Made by a program: the position numbers and the translations under genes
DNA from: MADRE3 sp963718195
Lineage (GTDB): Bacteria; Desulfobacterota; Desulfobulbia; Desulfobulbales; Desulfocapsaceae
DNA length: 64,000 nt
Assembly: GCA_963718195.1 (NCBI GenBank)
Contig: CAVQYQ010000003.1
Coordinates: 1-64,000, forward strand
Direction: 5' to 3'
The notes under the pieces: generated by a model
Database searches by the model: none
What the model was told of the DNA's origin: nothing
Seen by the model: the letters and a program-made list of their open reading frames with translations, nothing else
Part shown: positions 8,521-16,743 of the stretch, in pieces
How positions within the stretch are numbered: the first letter of the stretch is position 1
Layout: the number at the start of each line of letters is the position of its first letter

Positions 8521-9081
8521 TCAGTCAGCTTCGTCGATGACAATAGTGTTGGTCGGGCAGACAGCCATACATGCCTTGCAGCCGACACAGGTCTCGGCAA
8601 GCTCCACAAATGGTGTAACAATTACTCGATTACTGCCCCGCTGGGCAAAGCTGATAGCGTTTCTCTTCGATATCTCGTCACAGGCCCGTACACATAAACC
8701 GCATAATATGCAATCACTCTTCTCTTTCAGCTTGAAGCGTGTGTTTTTCACACCATATTCGCGAGCGAGTTCGATGATTGGGTACGAGCCTGGTGAGCGG
8801 GCAAGGTACAGTTCTAAAAGGATTTTCCGGGAACTTTTCACCCGTTCCGTGTCTGTTGTAACCTCAATCCCTTCCTGGGCCGGGTACAGGCAGGCGGGCT
8901 GGATAGAAGGCCAGCCGCGTTTTACCACCTCAACCAGACACAAGCGGCATGCACCATAAGGTGATAGTTCCTCATGGTGGCACAGAGTCGGTATAGTGAT
9001 TCCCGCTTCACGGGCAACCTCTAGAATGGTTGTTCCCTTGTTAACTTCGTATTCTTTGCCGTTGAGCGTGAATTTGATCAT
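8521..9081 (-). CDS. HoxU/NuoG-N-type iron-sulfur subunit of the hybrid NADH dehydrogenase
   Basis: 186 residues. The N-terminal ferredoxin domain carries a [2Fe-2S] ligand set (CHHEELSPYGACRLC, then QPAC near residue 74). The C-terminal half has two [4Fe-4S] motifs, CILCGLCVRAC and CVGCKACMAVCP. This matches the N-terminal part of NuoG, HndD or HoxU without hydrogenase H-cluster or molybdopterin domains, so it can only relay electrons. It is the last gene of the minus-strand operon that starts with nqrA, 18 bp after the NuoF-like gene. The expected role is passing electrons from the flavin subunit towards the NQR membrane part. The family is secure, the partner assignment is inference. Confidence 0.85.
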   Translation of the reverse strand: MIKFTLNGKEYEVNKGTTILEVAREAGITIPTLCHHEELSPYGACRLCLVEVVKRGWPSIQPACLYPAQEGIEVTTDTERVKSSRKILLELYLARSPGSYPIIELAREYGVKNTRFKLKEKSDCILCGLCVRACDEISKRNAISFAQRGSNRVIVTPFVELAETCVGCKACMAVCPTNTIVIDEAD

Positions 9082-9099
9082 GTAAATATCCTTCCCAGA

Positions 9100-11001
9100 T
9101 TAATCTACGGCATCGAATTTACAAACTTCCTGACAAATACCGCATTTAACACATTTATCCTGAATAATCTCTGCAACTTCTTTCTTTTTCCAGATGACGG
9201 CGTCAGATGGGCAATTCTTGAAACAGAGCCCACATTTCTTGCAATTTTCAGTATTGACGTGGTACTGGAACAGTGGTTTGCAGACTTTTGCCGGGCAATT
9301 CTTATCTTTGATATGGGCCAGGTACTCATCTTCAAAATAGTGCAAGGTGCTCAAGACGGGGTTTGGTAGTGACGTGCCTAGACCGCACATTGATGCATCC
9401 TCGATCGCCTGGCAGAGTTCTTTCATTAAGCCGATATCGTCTTCTCTGCCTTCGCCCTCACAAATCCGATCAAGGATTTCGAGCAGAGCGGCTGATCCAT
9501 CCCGGCAAGAGACACACTTACCACAGGATTCATCGTTACAGAATTCTATAAAGTATTTAGCGACATTAACAACACATGCCCCGTCATCCATAACGATCAT
9601 GCCGCCTGAACCCATCATCGAGCCGGCTTCCTTCAACTGATCAAAGTCAACAGGCATATCGAGCTTGTCTGCAGGCAAACATCCACCAGAAGGTCCGCCG
9701 GTCTGCACAGCTTTGAATTTCTTACCGTCTGGAATTCCACCGCCAATATCGAAGATAATCTGCCGCAGCGTGGTTCCCATTTCGACTTCAATCAATCCGG
9801 TATTGACGATGTTGCCGACCAGGGAGAACACCTTCGTTCCTTTGCTGTTCTCAGTACCCATTGAGGCATACCATTCTGCACCTTTATGGATGATAGTCGG
9901 TACATTAGCAAAGGTTTCAACGTTGTTGAGGACCGTTGGTTTTTCCCAGAGCCCCTTGTCCGTTGCATGGTCATATTTGGCTGTTGGTTCACCGGGAAGT
10001 CCTTCGATCGATGCACGCAGGGCACTGGACTCTCCACAGACAAAGGCACCGGCCCCCTGAAAAATCTCAATGTCGAAGCTGAAATCCGTGCCCATAATGT
10101 TTTCACCCAGGACCCGACACTCTCTGGCCTGTTCAATAGCCTTTCGCAGCCTGACTACTGCCAGCGGATATTCAGCCCTCACATATACGATACCGTGTTG
10201 TGCACCGACACTGTAGGCTGAGATTATCATACCTTCAATGACGGCCTGAGGATTCCCTTCGATAAGGGAACGATCCATAAAGGCCCCGGGGTCTCCCTCA
10301 TCTGCATTACAGATAATATACTTCGGTTTTCCTGTGGCCTTTGCAGCAGATTCCCATTTCCTGCCAGCGGGGAATCCGCCTCCCCCTCGACCACGAAGTC
10401 CGGAGATCTTAACCGCTTCGACAACATCTTCAGGGGTGAGGTTCTGGAGGATATGAGCCAGAGCCTGATACCCATCAATGGCGAAATAATTTCGAATATC
10501 TTCCGGGTCGATAGTACCGCATCCTCCAAGCACGATGCGTTTCTGGCCGGCATAGAACGGAACTTCTTTTTCGGTCGGAGATCGACTGCCATCAGGCATT
10601 TCATAGAGGAGATGCTCGACGACCGTGTTTTCTTCAAGGGTTGCCTTGATGATATCTTCAACGTCTGCGACCTTGACACCGGTATAAAAAGTCCCACTCG
10701 GCTCAATACGCATGAGCGGGCCCATCTGGCAGAAACCGTGGCATCCGCTCTGCCCGGTACTCGCTTCACAGTCATGCTCATCGAAAAGCACTTCTACATC
10801 AATGTTAATACCCTTCTCAGTAATTAACCGATTCAGCTCGTTGTAGACATCAAGTGATCCACCTGCAATACAGGCTGTTCCAGCGCATACACGGAAACAG
10901 ACTTTTTGCCTGGCATACGCATTTCGGCACGTTTTCCCCACTTCCACCATCTCTGATGGATCGTTAACCTGTATCATTTTTTTTGTGACTTCCTGTTCCA
11001 T
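9100..11001 (-). CDS. NuoF/HndC-like NADH-binding flavoprotein of the hybrid complex
   Basis: 633 residues, about 200 longer than the plain NuoF in this window. Domains in order: a thioredoxin-like [2Fe-2S] domain (RVCAGTACIAGG, GCHGFCQMGP; residues 30-130); the NADH/FMN domain with GLRGRGGGGFPAGRKW near 205-220; the NuoF [4Fe-4S] motif ESCGKCVSCRDG near 490; and a C-terminal two-cluster ferredoxin (CKKCGLCFKNCP, CVKCGICQEVC). This architecture is that of HndC/HydB/HoxF, the diaphorase subunit of NAD(P)-linked hydrogenases. No hydrogenase gene is present; instead nqrA-E lie upstream in the same operon. It probably oxidises NADH in the cytoplasm and feeds the membrane-bound NQR part. A bifurcating role with ferredoxin is possible. 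Confidence 0.88.
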   Translation of the reverse strand: MEQEVTKKMIQVNDPSEMVEVGKTCRNAYARQKVCFRVCAGTACIAGGSLDVYNELNRLITEKGINIDVEVLFDEHDCEASTGQSGCHGFCQMGPLMRIEPSGTFYTGVKVADVEDIIKATLEENTVVEHLLYEMPDGSRSPTEKEVPFYAGQKRIVLGGCGTIDPEDIRNYFAIDGYQALAHILQNLTPEDVVEAVKISGLRGRGGGGFPAGRKWESAAKATGKPKYIICNADEGDPGAFMDRSLIEGNPQAVIEGMIISAYSVGAQHGIVYVRAEYPLAVVRLRKAIEQARECRVLGENIMGTDFSFDIEIFQGAGAFVCGESSALRASIEGLPGEPTAKYDHATDKGLWEKPTVLNNVETFANVPTIIHKGAEWYASMGTENSKGTKVFSLVGNIVNTGLIEVEMGTTLRQIIFDIGGGIPDGKKFKAVQTGGPSGGCLPADKLDMPVDFDQLKEAGSMMGSGGMIVMDDGACVVNVAKYFIEFCNDESCGKCVSCRDGSAALLEILDRICEGEGREDDIGLMKELCQAIEDASMCGLGTSLPNPVLSTLHYFEDEYLAHIKDKNCPAKVCKPLFQYHVNTENCKKCGLCFKNCPSDAVIWKKKEVAEIIQDKCVKCGICQEVCKFDAVD

Positions 11002-11035
11002 AAGTTCGTTCGCCGAGGTATCGTTATACGGGTGA

Positions 11036-11995
11036 TCAGCCCTTATATTGTTGAACCAATTCAGGTACTTTCTTCTTTGTCATTGGACCCTGTACGTCAT
11101 CATTAACGGTGAGCACCGGGGCAAGACCGCAACAGCCGATGCACCGAACCTCTTCGAGGGTAAACAGACCGTCTTCAGTGGTTTCGCCGCACTTGATGTT
11201 AAGTTCAGGTTCGAACGCTTCAATAATGCCTTCGGCTCCGCGCACATGGCAAGCAGTGCCCGTGCAGACAGTAATCTTATATTTACCGACAGGCGTGAGA
11301 CTGAATAGATTATAGAAGGTTGCAATCCGGTAAATGGTGCTCAGAGGAATATCCATCTCCTTTGAAACGAAACGTAATGCAGTTTCGGGCAGGTATTTGA
11401 ATGTTCCGTTAATGTCATGAAGGATGGGAAGAATTGGTCCGGGAGTATCTCGATGTGCATCAACTATATCAAAGAGCTGCCTGGTGGAGTTACGATCAAG
11501 CTTTTCCTTCTTCTTATCTTCTGCAACCTGCATAATACCATCCCTGACAAACGTCCATTTTGTCCGGGTGTCAAAACTGTCAGAATCGGCCATGCCTTTT
11601 ACGGTACTCAGTAAATCAGGCACAAACAGTTCAATGTCATTTTTGACCTTTACCTGGCATGCCAGGCGCGTGCCAACCTTTCTTTCCTCCTTGCTGATAA
11701 ACATCTCTTCAGTTGGCAACAGGTCACCGCCACCACTTTTGACATTTAGTTTGCAGAAGCCGCAACTCCCTCTTCCGGCGCATGAAGCAGGGATTTCCAT
11801 TCCCTTGTCTATCAGAATTGACAGTAATGTGTTGCCGCCCTGCACGACGAATTCATCATTTCCTTCTTCACCCTCAACGGTAACTTTACAGTCTCCGTAG
11901 GTTACGAGATAGTTGTCGGCAATCAGAAGTACTATGGTAAGGGTCAATAGTATTGCGGTAATGATCCCGACAGGAACAAGCGTCTCCAGTGTCAT
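11036..11995 (-). CDS. NqrF N-terminal 2Fe-2S/membrane anchor fused to NuoE
   Basis: 319 residues joining two families. Residues 8-28 form a membrane helix, and residues 35-130 form a [2Fe-2S] domain with C72, C78, C81 and C113. The spacing C-x5-C-x2-C-x31-C is what I recall for NqrF (C70, C76, C79, C111 in Vibrio). The FAD/NADH domain that should follow in NqrF is absent. In its place residues 165-319 form a NuoE/24-kDa domain with [2Fe-2S] ligands C244, C249, C285 and C289 (VCTGTACH, RCIGCCG). The protein appears built to dock a NuoEF-type diaphorase onto the NQR membrane core. It lies between nqrE (92 bp upstream) and the NuoF-like gene (34 bp downstream). There is no sign of a frameshift or assembly join: the linker 131-165 reads through without interruption. 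Confidence 0.85.
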   Translation of the reverse strand: MTLETLVPVGIITAILLTLTIVLLIADNYLVTYGDCKVTVEGEEGNDEFVVQGGNTLLSILIDKGMEIPASCAGRGSCGFCKLNVKSGGGDLLPTEEMFISKEERKVGTRLACQVKVKNDIELFVPDLLSTVKGMADSDSFDTRTKWTFVRDGIMQVAEDKKKEKLDRNSTRQLFDIVDAHRDTPGPILPILHDINGTFKYLPETALRFVSKEMDIPLSTIYRIATFYNLFSLTPVGKYKITVCTGTACHVRGAEGIIEAFEPELNIKCGETTEDGLFTLEEVRCIGCCGLAPVLTVNDDVQGPMTKKKVPELVQQYKG

Positions 11996-12087
11996 GGCGC
12001 AGGTACTCCCATGGGTATTGTTGCAGTTAACATTCTAAGATGCATCAGGTGGATATCAACCATATTATCTGGCTCTTTGTGTTCTGT

Positions 12088-12672
12088 TTAAACCATGCCG
12101 CTGAAACCCATAAAGGCAAGGGCCATGATGCCGGTTATGATCATTATAATCCCAGGTCCCTGAAGTCCTTTCGGCACGTTGCCAATCAGATCAAGTTTTT
12201 CATAAATCGCCGCTACGAGTACCATTGCCAGCCAGAATCCGATCGCCGCTGAAATGGAGTATACAACGGTTTGAATATATGATAGCCCTTCGACAGTCGT
12301 TACCTTAAGAGAAATAAAAAGGACAGTACAGTTTACCGTGATCAGGGGCAGGAAAATACCGAATGAGGCCTGGAGAGCGGGGAAGAATCGTTCCATGATC
12401 ATTTCCACCAACTGGACACAGGCAGCAATGACAATGATAAAAACAATATACTGGATGATCTGGCTGCCAGTCTTTTCAAGCAGCTGGTAGATGACCCAAT
12501 TGGCAGATGAGGTCAGTGTTACAACAAAGATAACCGCGGCTCCCATACCGAATGCTGTCTTCAGGCTGCGGGACAATGCAACAAATGGACACATGCCCAG
12601 GAGGTAGTACAGCGCGACGTTCTGGATCAGGAGTGCTGACATGAATATCGACAATAGTGAAGTTTCGCCCAT
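12088..12672 (-). CDS. nqrE: NQR subunit E (membrane protein)
   Basis: 194 residues, close to the usual length, six predicted membrane helices. The NqrE/RnfA half-site QNVALYYLLGMCPF places Cys28 in the first helix, and TVNCTV places Cys115 in the symmetric helix. In known NQR structures these two cysteines and the pair in NqrD hold an iron centre across the membrane. The sequence around them fits NqrE better than RnfA, although the families are homologous. The gene sits 48 bp after nqrD and before the NqrF-N/NuoE fusion. Confidence 0.88.
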   Translation of the reverse strand: MGETSLLSIFMSALLIQNVALYYLLGMCPFVALSRSLKTAFGMGAAVIFVVTLTSSANWVIYQLLEKTGSQIIQYIVFIIVIAACVQLVEMIMERFFPALQASFGIFLPLITVNCTVLFISLKVTTVEGLSYIQTVVYSISAAIGFWLAMVLVAAIYEKLDLIGNVPKGLQGPGIIMIITGIMALAFMGFSGMV

Positions 12673-12720
12673 GTTATTGCCTTCCCTCGATTCGAGATTT
12701 CAGATTTATTGCTCGTCTCA

Positions 12721-13350
12721 TCAACTGCTTTTCGGCGGTTCAACACCTGCCCATGTCCGAACGATCCACAGGAAGACGCCGAGGACAAAAAAAGCGCCTG
12801 CGGGAGCAGCGAGCACCACCCAGTCGACCCAGTAGTCAGGGGTAACGCGAATTCCCAGTATGGTTCCGAACCCTAATAGTTCTCGTAGGATTGCTATGGC
12901 CATGAGCGTATACGTATAAGCGAAACCGTTTGCCAATGCGTCGATCACCGCCAGTTTCGGGGGGTTCTGGACAAAGAACGCCTCGGCCCTTCCCATAATG
13001 ATACAGTTAGTAATAATAAGCGGTACATAGGGGCCCATTGCCTCACTGATGGTGGGGAAAAATGCCAGGAGTGCCAGGTCGACAATCGTGACCCCTGCAG
13101 CAATAGTGATCATGTATATGATGATACGTACTCGCGACGGGATAAGCTTCCTGAGAACCGATATGATAATTGCGGTCAGAAGCATGACGAAGATAACACC
13201 GGCACTCATCGCAATGGCGTTCTCAACTTTGTTCGAAATGGCCAGAGCAGAACAGATACCGAGTGTTGCCGAGGATATCGGGTGCTCACGCCAGACGGCG
13301 TTCTTGATTGTTTTAGCGCCCTTTTTTCCAAATAGTGTCTTGAGATTCAT
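12721..13350 (-). CDS. nqrD: NQR subunit D (membrane protein)
   Basis: 209 residues with six predicted helices. The conserved cysteines are Cys33 (LGICSALA) and Cys116 (ITNCIIMGRAEAF), which pair with Cys28 and Cys115 of NqrE to bind the membrane iron centre in characterised NQR. The start MNLKTLFGKKG followed by REHPISSATLGICSALA matches NqrD. It follows nqrC with a 3-bp gap, so translation is probably coupled. Confidence 0.88.
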   Translation of the reverse strand: MNLKTLFGKKGAKTIKNAVWREHPISSATLGICSALAISNKVENAIAMSAGVIFVMLLTAIIISVLRKLIPSRVRIIIYMITIAAGVTIVDLALLAFFPTISEAMGPYVPLIITNCIIMGRAEAFFVQNPPKLAVIDALANGFAYTYTLMAIAILRELLGFGTILGIRVTPDYWVDWVVLAAPAGAFFVLGVFLWIVRTWAGVEPPKSS

Positions 13351-13353
13351 TTT

Positions 13354-13926
13354 CTATTGCCCAATCAGTGCTGTGGCTTGTTTAGCGTTCTTGTTAAGAA
13401 TTTTCTCAAGTGCAACACATGTCAGCGTTGCCCCGGTAATGGCATCAACTTCATTATCTGCTGAAGCGGTACCGGATGGTACAATCAACAACTCTGGAAC
13501 AATCTTTTTATCCTGAAAATTTAAGAGGTTATCAGATTCCAAGACCCGGCTTCCAAGCCCCGGTGTCTCGCTCTGTTGAATGATGGCAATACCTCTAATT
13601 GCCTGCAGGTCTGATGAGAGGGCCATTACACCTCTGAGCGGTCCCTGAGACCCCGATCCAGAAAATTCAAAGGCGACACTGCCGTCCTCGGCTTTATAGA
13701 TGGTTTTACCGTCAATTTCTTCGGGGGTAATGTTTGTGGTGAAAATTTGTTGGAGCGTTTCAAGCTCGTATGGAATAACCAGCGCCTCAAGAACTTTTTT
13801 CTGTTTTTTCTCGAGCAGGTACTTTTCTATCCTCGGAGAGGTCCAGGTATCGACGGCCACAAGTGCTGTGGCCCAGAAAACACCGAACACGAGGACAAAG
13901 CCAATCATCTTTAATTTATCTATCAC
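13354..13926 (-). CDS. nqrC: NQR subunit C (covalent FMN subunit)
   Basis: 190 residues with one N-terminal membrane helix (about 7-25) and a periplasmic domain. The flavinylation motif D161-A-I-T-G-A-T167 is present; in NqrC and RnfG the final Thr carries FMN through a phosphoester bond made by ApbE. No apbE gene is in the window, so it must be elsewhere. The first codon is GTG, with an in-frame ATG at 13908 as alternative start. The protein is shorter than Vibrio NqrC (about 257 residues by memory) and nearer RnfG in size, which fits the mixed character of the operon. Confidence 0.85.
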   Translation of the reverse strand: MIDKLKMIGFVLVFGVFWATALVAVDTWTSPRIEKYLLEKKQKKVLEALVIPYELETLQQIFTTNITPEEIDGKTIYKAEDGSVAFEFSGSGSQGPLRGVMALSSDLQAIRGIAIIQQSETPGLGSRVLESDNLLNFQDKKIVPELLIVPSGTASADNEVDAITGATLTCVALEKILNKNAKQATALIGQ

Positions 13927-13972
13927 GTTGTTTCTCCATAGAAGGTGTTAATGATGATCGAAAACCTCCTCA

Positions 13973-15076
13973 TCAGGCTTCAGCTTTTTTAAACTTGTAC
14001 GATAAAACAACATGGTCAATCATGGGTGTGACTGAATTCATGATGACAATGGCGAACATGACACCTTCAACATACCCTGAAAATACACGAATCAGGAGCG
14101 TGAGCAGACCGCAGAGGATGCCAAATATCCACTTACCTTCGATGGTTATCGGCGATGTAACGGGGTCAGTCACCATATACATGGCACCAAAGAGAAGACT
14201 GCCGGCTAATAAATGGAAGATACTGAAACTCCACGCCTGGGAAATCAGCTCACCAAATGCTTTTGTTGCCTCGCCTCCACCAAACAAGCCGCCAATGAGC
14301 GTCCCCACAAAGGCGAACACAAAGACCGAACTAAGCATTGAGACAGGAACCCGCCAGTTACTGACTCTTGTGAGCATCAAAAAAACGCCACCAAAAATAA
14401 TTCCAAGGTGAAAGGTTTCGCCGACACTTCCTGAATAAGTTCCCATCAGCAAATCCCCGGAAGATGTCAGGATTCCCTGAGTTTTCGCCATTGCCATCGG
14501 GGTTGCCTGGCTAACGGCATCAGCCGCACCGCGCCATGCACCGGGAGCAGTCCAGCCGCTGGTAAGAATTGTCGGAAAGCAGATTGTTACAAAGAGCCTA
14601 CCAACCAGGGCGACGTTGAAAATATTATGACCTGTACCGCCGAAAACCTCTTTTCCAAAGAAAACGCCAAAAGCAATGCCAACGGCCACAACCCAGAGCG
14701 GGGTAGCGGGAGGAAGGATCAGAGGAAAGAGCATGCCGCTAACAAAAAAACCTTCGTGCACTTCCGTTTTTCTGATAACAGCGAAAATTACTTCCACAAT
14801 CCCGCCAACGACATACGATACCAGTATCATCAGCAAGACTCTGGGACCGAAGAAGTAAAAGGCTGAGATAATGCTTGGCAAAAGGGCTACTATGACGATG
14901 GACATATAGCGCTTCAGATCCATCGGATCGCGCACATGAGGTGCGTTTGCCGTTCTGGTAGCAGGAAGAAGAAAGATAAATTCAATGGCCTCAAAGAGGG
15001 GTTTCAACGGTGCAAATTTACCTCTGCCCTCAAAATTTGGCCGGAACGAGTCAAATAAATTATGAATCCATTTCAT
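13973..15076 (-). CDS. nqrB: NQR subunit B (covalent FMN, quinone side)
   Basis: 367 residues, polytopic. APHVRDPMDLKRYM near 46-58 and FNVALVGR near 153-160 are typical of NqrB. The flavinylation motif reads D186-A-V-S-Q-A-T192, with Gln where most family members have Gly; the acceptor Thr is kept. NqrB is a sodium-path subunit and accepts electrons from NqrC. It starts 2 bp after the iron-sulfur half of nqrA. It is somewhat shorter than classical NqrB (about 410 residues by memory), between RnfD and NqrB. Confidence 0.85.
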   Translation of the reverse strand: MKWIHNLFDSFRPNFEGRGKFAPLKPLFEAIEFIFLLPATRTANAPHVRDPMDLKRYMSIVIVALLPSIISAFYFFGPRVLLMILVSYVVGGIVEVIFAVIRKTEVHEGFFVSGMLFPLILPPATPLWVVAVGIAFGVFFGKEVFGGTGHNIFNVALVGRLFVTICFPTILTSGWTAPGAWRGAADAVSQATPMAMAKTQGILTSSGDLLMGTYSGSVGETFHLGIIFGGVFLMLTRVSNWRVPVSMLSSVFVFAFVGTLIGGLFGGGEATKAFGELISQAWSFSIFHLLAGSLLFGAMYMVTDPVTSPITIEGKWIFGILCGLLTLLIRVFSGYVEGVMFAIVIMNSVTPMIDHVVLSYKFKKAEA

Positions 15077-15078
15077 TT

Positions 15079-15831
15079 CTATTCCCTCGAGTCCTTTTCA
15101 TCCTCACATTTTCTCCTTTCTTCCCTGAATACTTTGAGATGTTCAATTTTGGAAAGACACACATATGAGCATAACCCGCATTCAATACAACGTTCAAGAC
15201 CAACCCGACAGGCATCCTCGAGTCTATCCTTGCTCAGATAACGGTAAATGAGATGGGGCATCAGTTCAGCTGGGCAGACATCTTGACAGTAACCGCAGGA
15301 TATACAGGGACGAGCCTCACCACGCAGGGCCGTTGTATATTTTTCCTTGAAGACCGGTTTGAAAACACTGGCAAATGTCTTTGAGAACGACTGCTTGCCG
15401 AGACCAACTTGAGCAAAAGCAAGAACTTCCCGATTGGTGTTTTCTTCCAGGCAGGTCAGTGATATACACTCGGAATCAAGACCAAGCTGGCTCGCCTCAA
15501 CTGTTCTGCCCGTCAAGGTACCGCCATCAATCATTCTCACTTCCTCTCTTTTACCGGGGAGCAGAGAGGAGAGCGGATACCCTATGGGAACCTGGAAATG
15601 AGCCGGGTTTGAAATAGCTGGTCCACTGACGGCAATAATCCGGGTAAGGTGAGGAATTCCATGGTTCAGGGCCTGCTCAATGGCAAGCACCGCCTGGGTA
15701 TCAAGAGTCCAGACCCCATCAAGGTCAAAATCATGGGCCCGGGCCACAAGGGCAGGGTTTTCGCTGGGATATCTGCTTTCGACTTCCTGCAAAGTGACCC
15801 AGTCACTATTATCCTTGATGGTTTCGCGCAA
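15079..15831 (-). CDS. nqrA: NQR subunit A, C-terminal half with RnfC-type [4Fe-4S] pair
   Basis: About 250 residues in a frame that opens only at a TTG (15829-15831) directly preceded by a stop and without a ribosome site, so it is unlikely to start independently. It continues NqrA: GVWTLDTQAVLAIEQALNHG and the segments IIAVSGPAISNPAHF and GTLTGR align with the middle of NqrA. Unlike Vibrio NqrA it ends with two four-cysteine motifs, CISCGYCQDVCP and CIECGLCSYVC, as in RnfC. The frame is +1 relative to the N-terminal half at 15809-16411. A single lost or gained base, a sequencing error or programmed frameshifting would join them into one protein of about 460 residues. Confidence 0.75.
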   Translation of the reverse strand: MRETIKDNSDWVTLQEVESRYPSENPALVARAHDFDLDGVWTLDTQAVLAIEQALNHGIPHLTRIIAVSGPAISNPAHFQVPIGYPLSSLLPGKREEVRMIDGGTLTGRTVEASQLGLDSECISLTCLEENTNREVLAFAQVGLGKQSFSKTFASVFKPVFKEKYTTALRGEARPCISCGYCQDVCPAELMPHLIYRYLSKDRLEDACRVGLERCIECGLCSYVCLSKIEHLKVFREERRKCEDEKDSRE

Positions 15832-16411
15832 TGGTTACAGCCATATCACTCAATGCATCTGGAACAACGAGGCAGATCTTTGCCTTATCAAAAACCCGGT
15901 GCAGTTGTTCAAGGCCAGCACTAAACCGGTCAAATTTTCCCGCCAGGAGGGCACCCGGACTTGGGAAAAATGGCTCGGACTGGGCAATGGTGACGATCAG
16001 CACCTCCGGATCCTTCTCTGGATCGGGCATTCTGCCAGTGTCAACACGGGTCAACAGAGACCAGACCCCCAGACGCATCATCATCTGCCGCTTGTTGTCG
16101 GGAGTCACGTCTTCGATTCCAGACGGTTCCTGTTGAGCAGACGAGAGATTTTCCAGGGTAATGTGACGCTCGTTCTTGTCCAGATTCACCGTGCCTGATA
16201 CTGGTGCGAGAAGCGGGGTGAAGAAATTAACAGGATCGGTTGCGAGAATTTGTCCCTGAGTCACCGAATCGCCGTTTTCGACCTGCAGAGCAGTATAGTC
16301 GAAACTGCGTGAAAAAAGAGGAAGGTAAAGAACCTCAGGTTCCGAATGGGAACTGATTACATCAGATGGTTTACCTTCAATTGGTAGGTCATAGCCGCCG
16401 ACAAACTTCAT
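15809..16411 (-). CDS. nqrA: NQR subunit A, N-terminal half (first gene of operon)
   Basis: From the ATG at 16411 the protein begins MKFVGGYDLPIEGKPS, the GLDLPI-x-G start of NqrA. It continues through the barrel-sandwich region (PLLAPVSGTVNLDKNERH) and FSAGLEQLHRVFDKAKICLV, equivalent to the Rossmann-like part. It stops with TAA at 15809-15811 in the middle of the NqrA fold, while the rest continues in the +1 frame at 15079-15831, overlapping by 23 bp. A TTG at 16462 opens the same frame further upstream but adds residues not found in NqrA. It lacks the long Gly-rich NADH-binding segment of RnfC, so NADH is presumably oxidised by the NuoF-like subunit. Confidence 0.78.
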   Translation of the reverse strand: MKFVGGYDLPIEGKPSDVISSHSEPEVLYLPLFSRSFDYTALQVENGDSVTQGQILATDPVNFFTPLLAPVSGTVNLDKNERHITLENLSSAQQEPSGIEDVTPDNKRQMMMRLGVWSLLTRVDTGRMPDPEKDPEVLIVTIAQSEPFFPSPGALLAGKFDRFSAGLEQLHRVFDKAKICLVVPDALSDMAVTIARNHQG

Positions 16412-16510
16412 AGTCGTATTCTTGGTCCCTTTTTGTTCTGGATAGAACTGCCAATTTAACAAAAATTCACGTACTGCCGAACTTTTTGCGCTATGTATGT
16501 ATAGAGGTTT

Positions 16511-16539
16511 TATTTATTCGGTCACTCCGGTAAAGTCAA
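16511..16539 (-). promoter_or_regulatory. Candidate sigma-70 promoter for the NQR-hybrid operon
   Basis: On the minus strand TTGACT (16534-16539) and TAAATA (16511-16516) are separated by 17 bp, about 100 bp before the nqrA ATG. The -35 box is good, the -10 box only fair. It is the best candidate in the 330 bp between the repeat at 16885 and nqrA; no other gene is visible there. Confidence 0.35.
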
Positions 16540-16743
16540 TACCAAATTTATATTCACCATATTAATATCCTAGGATAACAGGCTTTCTTGTTACATGAAG
16601 AGCTGCCGTCGGTGATCCGGATCTTCATAAAAATCACCTGGATTTAATGGCCTGCTCAACAGCAGTTCCAATTCAATATTCAAAATTCAAAATTTCTTTT
16701 GCTCGGTGAATTTGACCGGCAAAGGGATGGCCTACTATCTGGA

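Noticed and set aside
9100..11001. Diaphorase subunits as part of an NAD-linked hydrogenase
   Set aside because: No [NiFe] or [FeFe] catalytic subunit in the window, and the small subunit ends before any H-cluster domain.
12088..16411. Reading the operon as Rnf rather than NQR
   Set aside because: NqrA-like GGYDLPIEG start, NqrB FNVALVGR and DLKR blocks, and the NqrF-type cluster spacing fit NQR better; no RnfB is present. The RnfC-like cysteines in the A subunit keep a mixed origin open.
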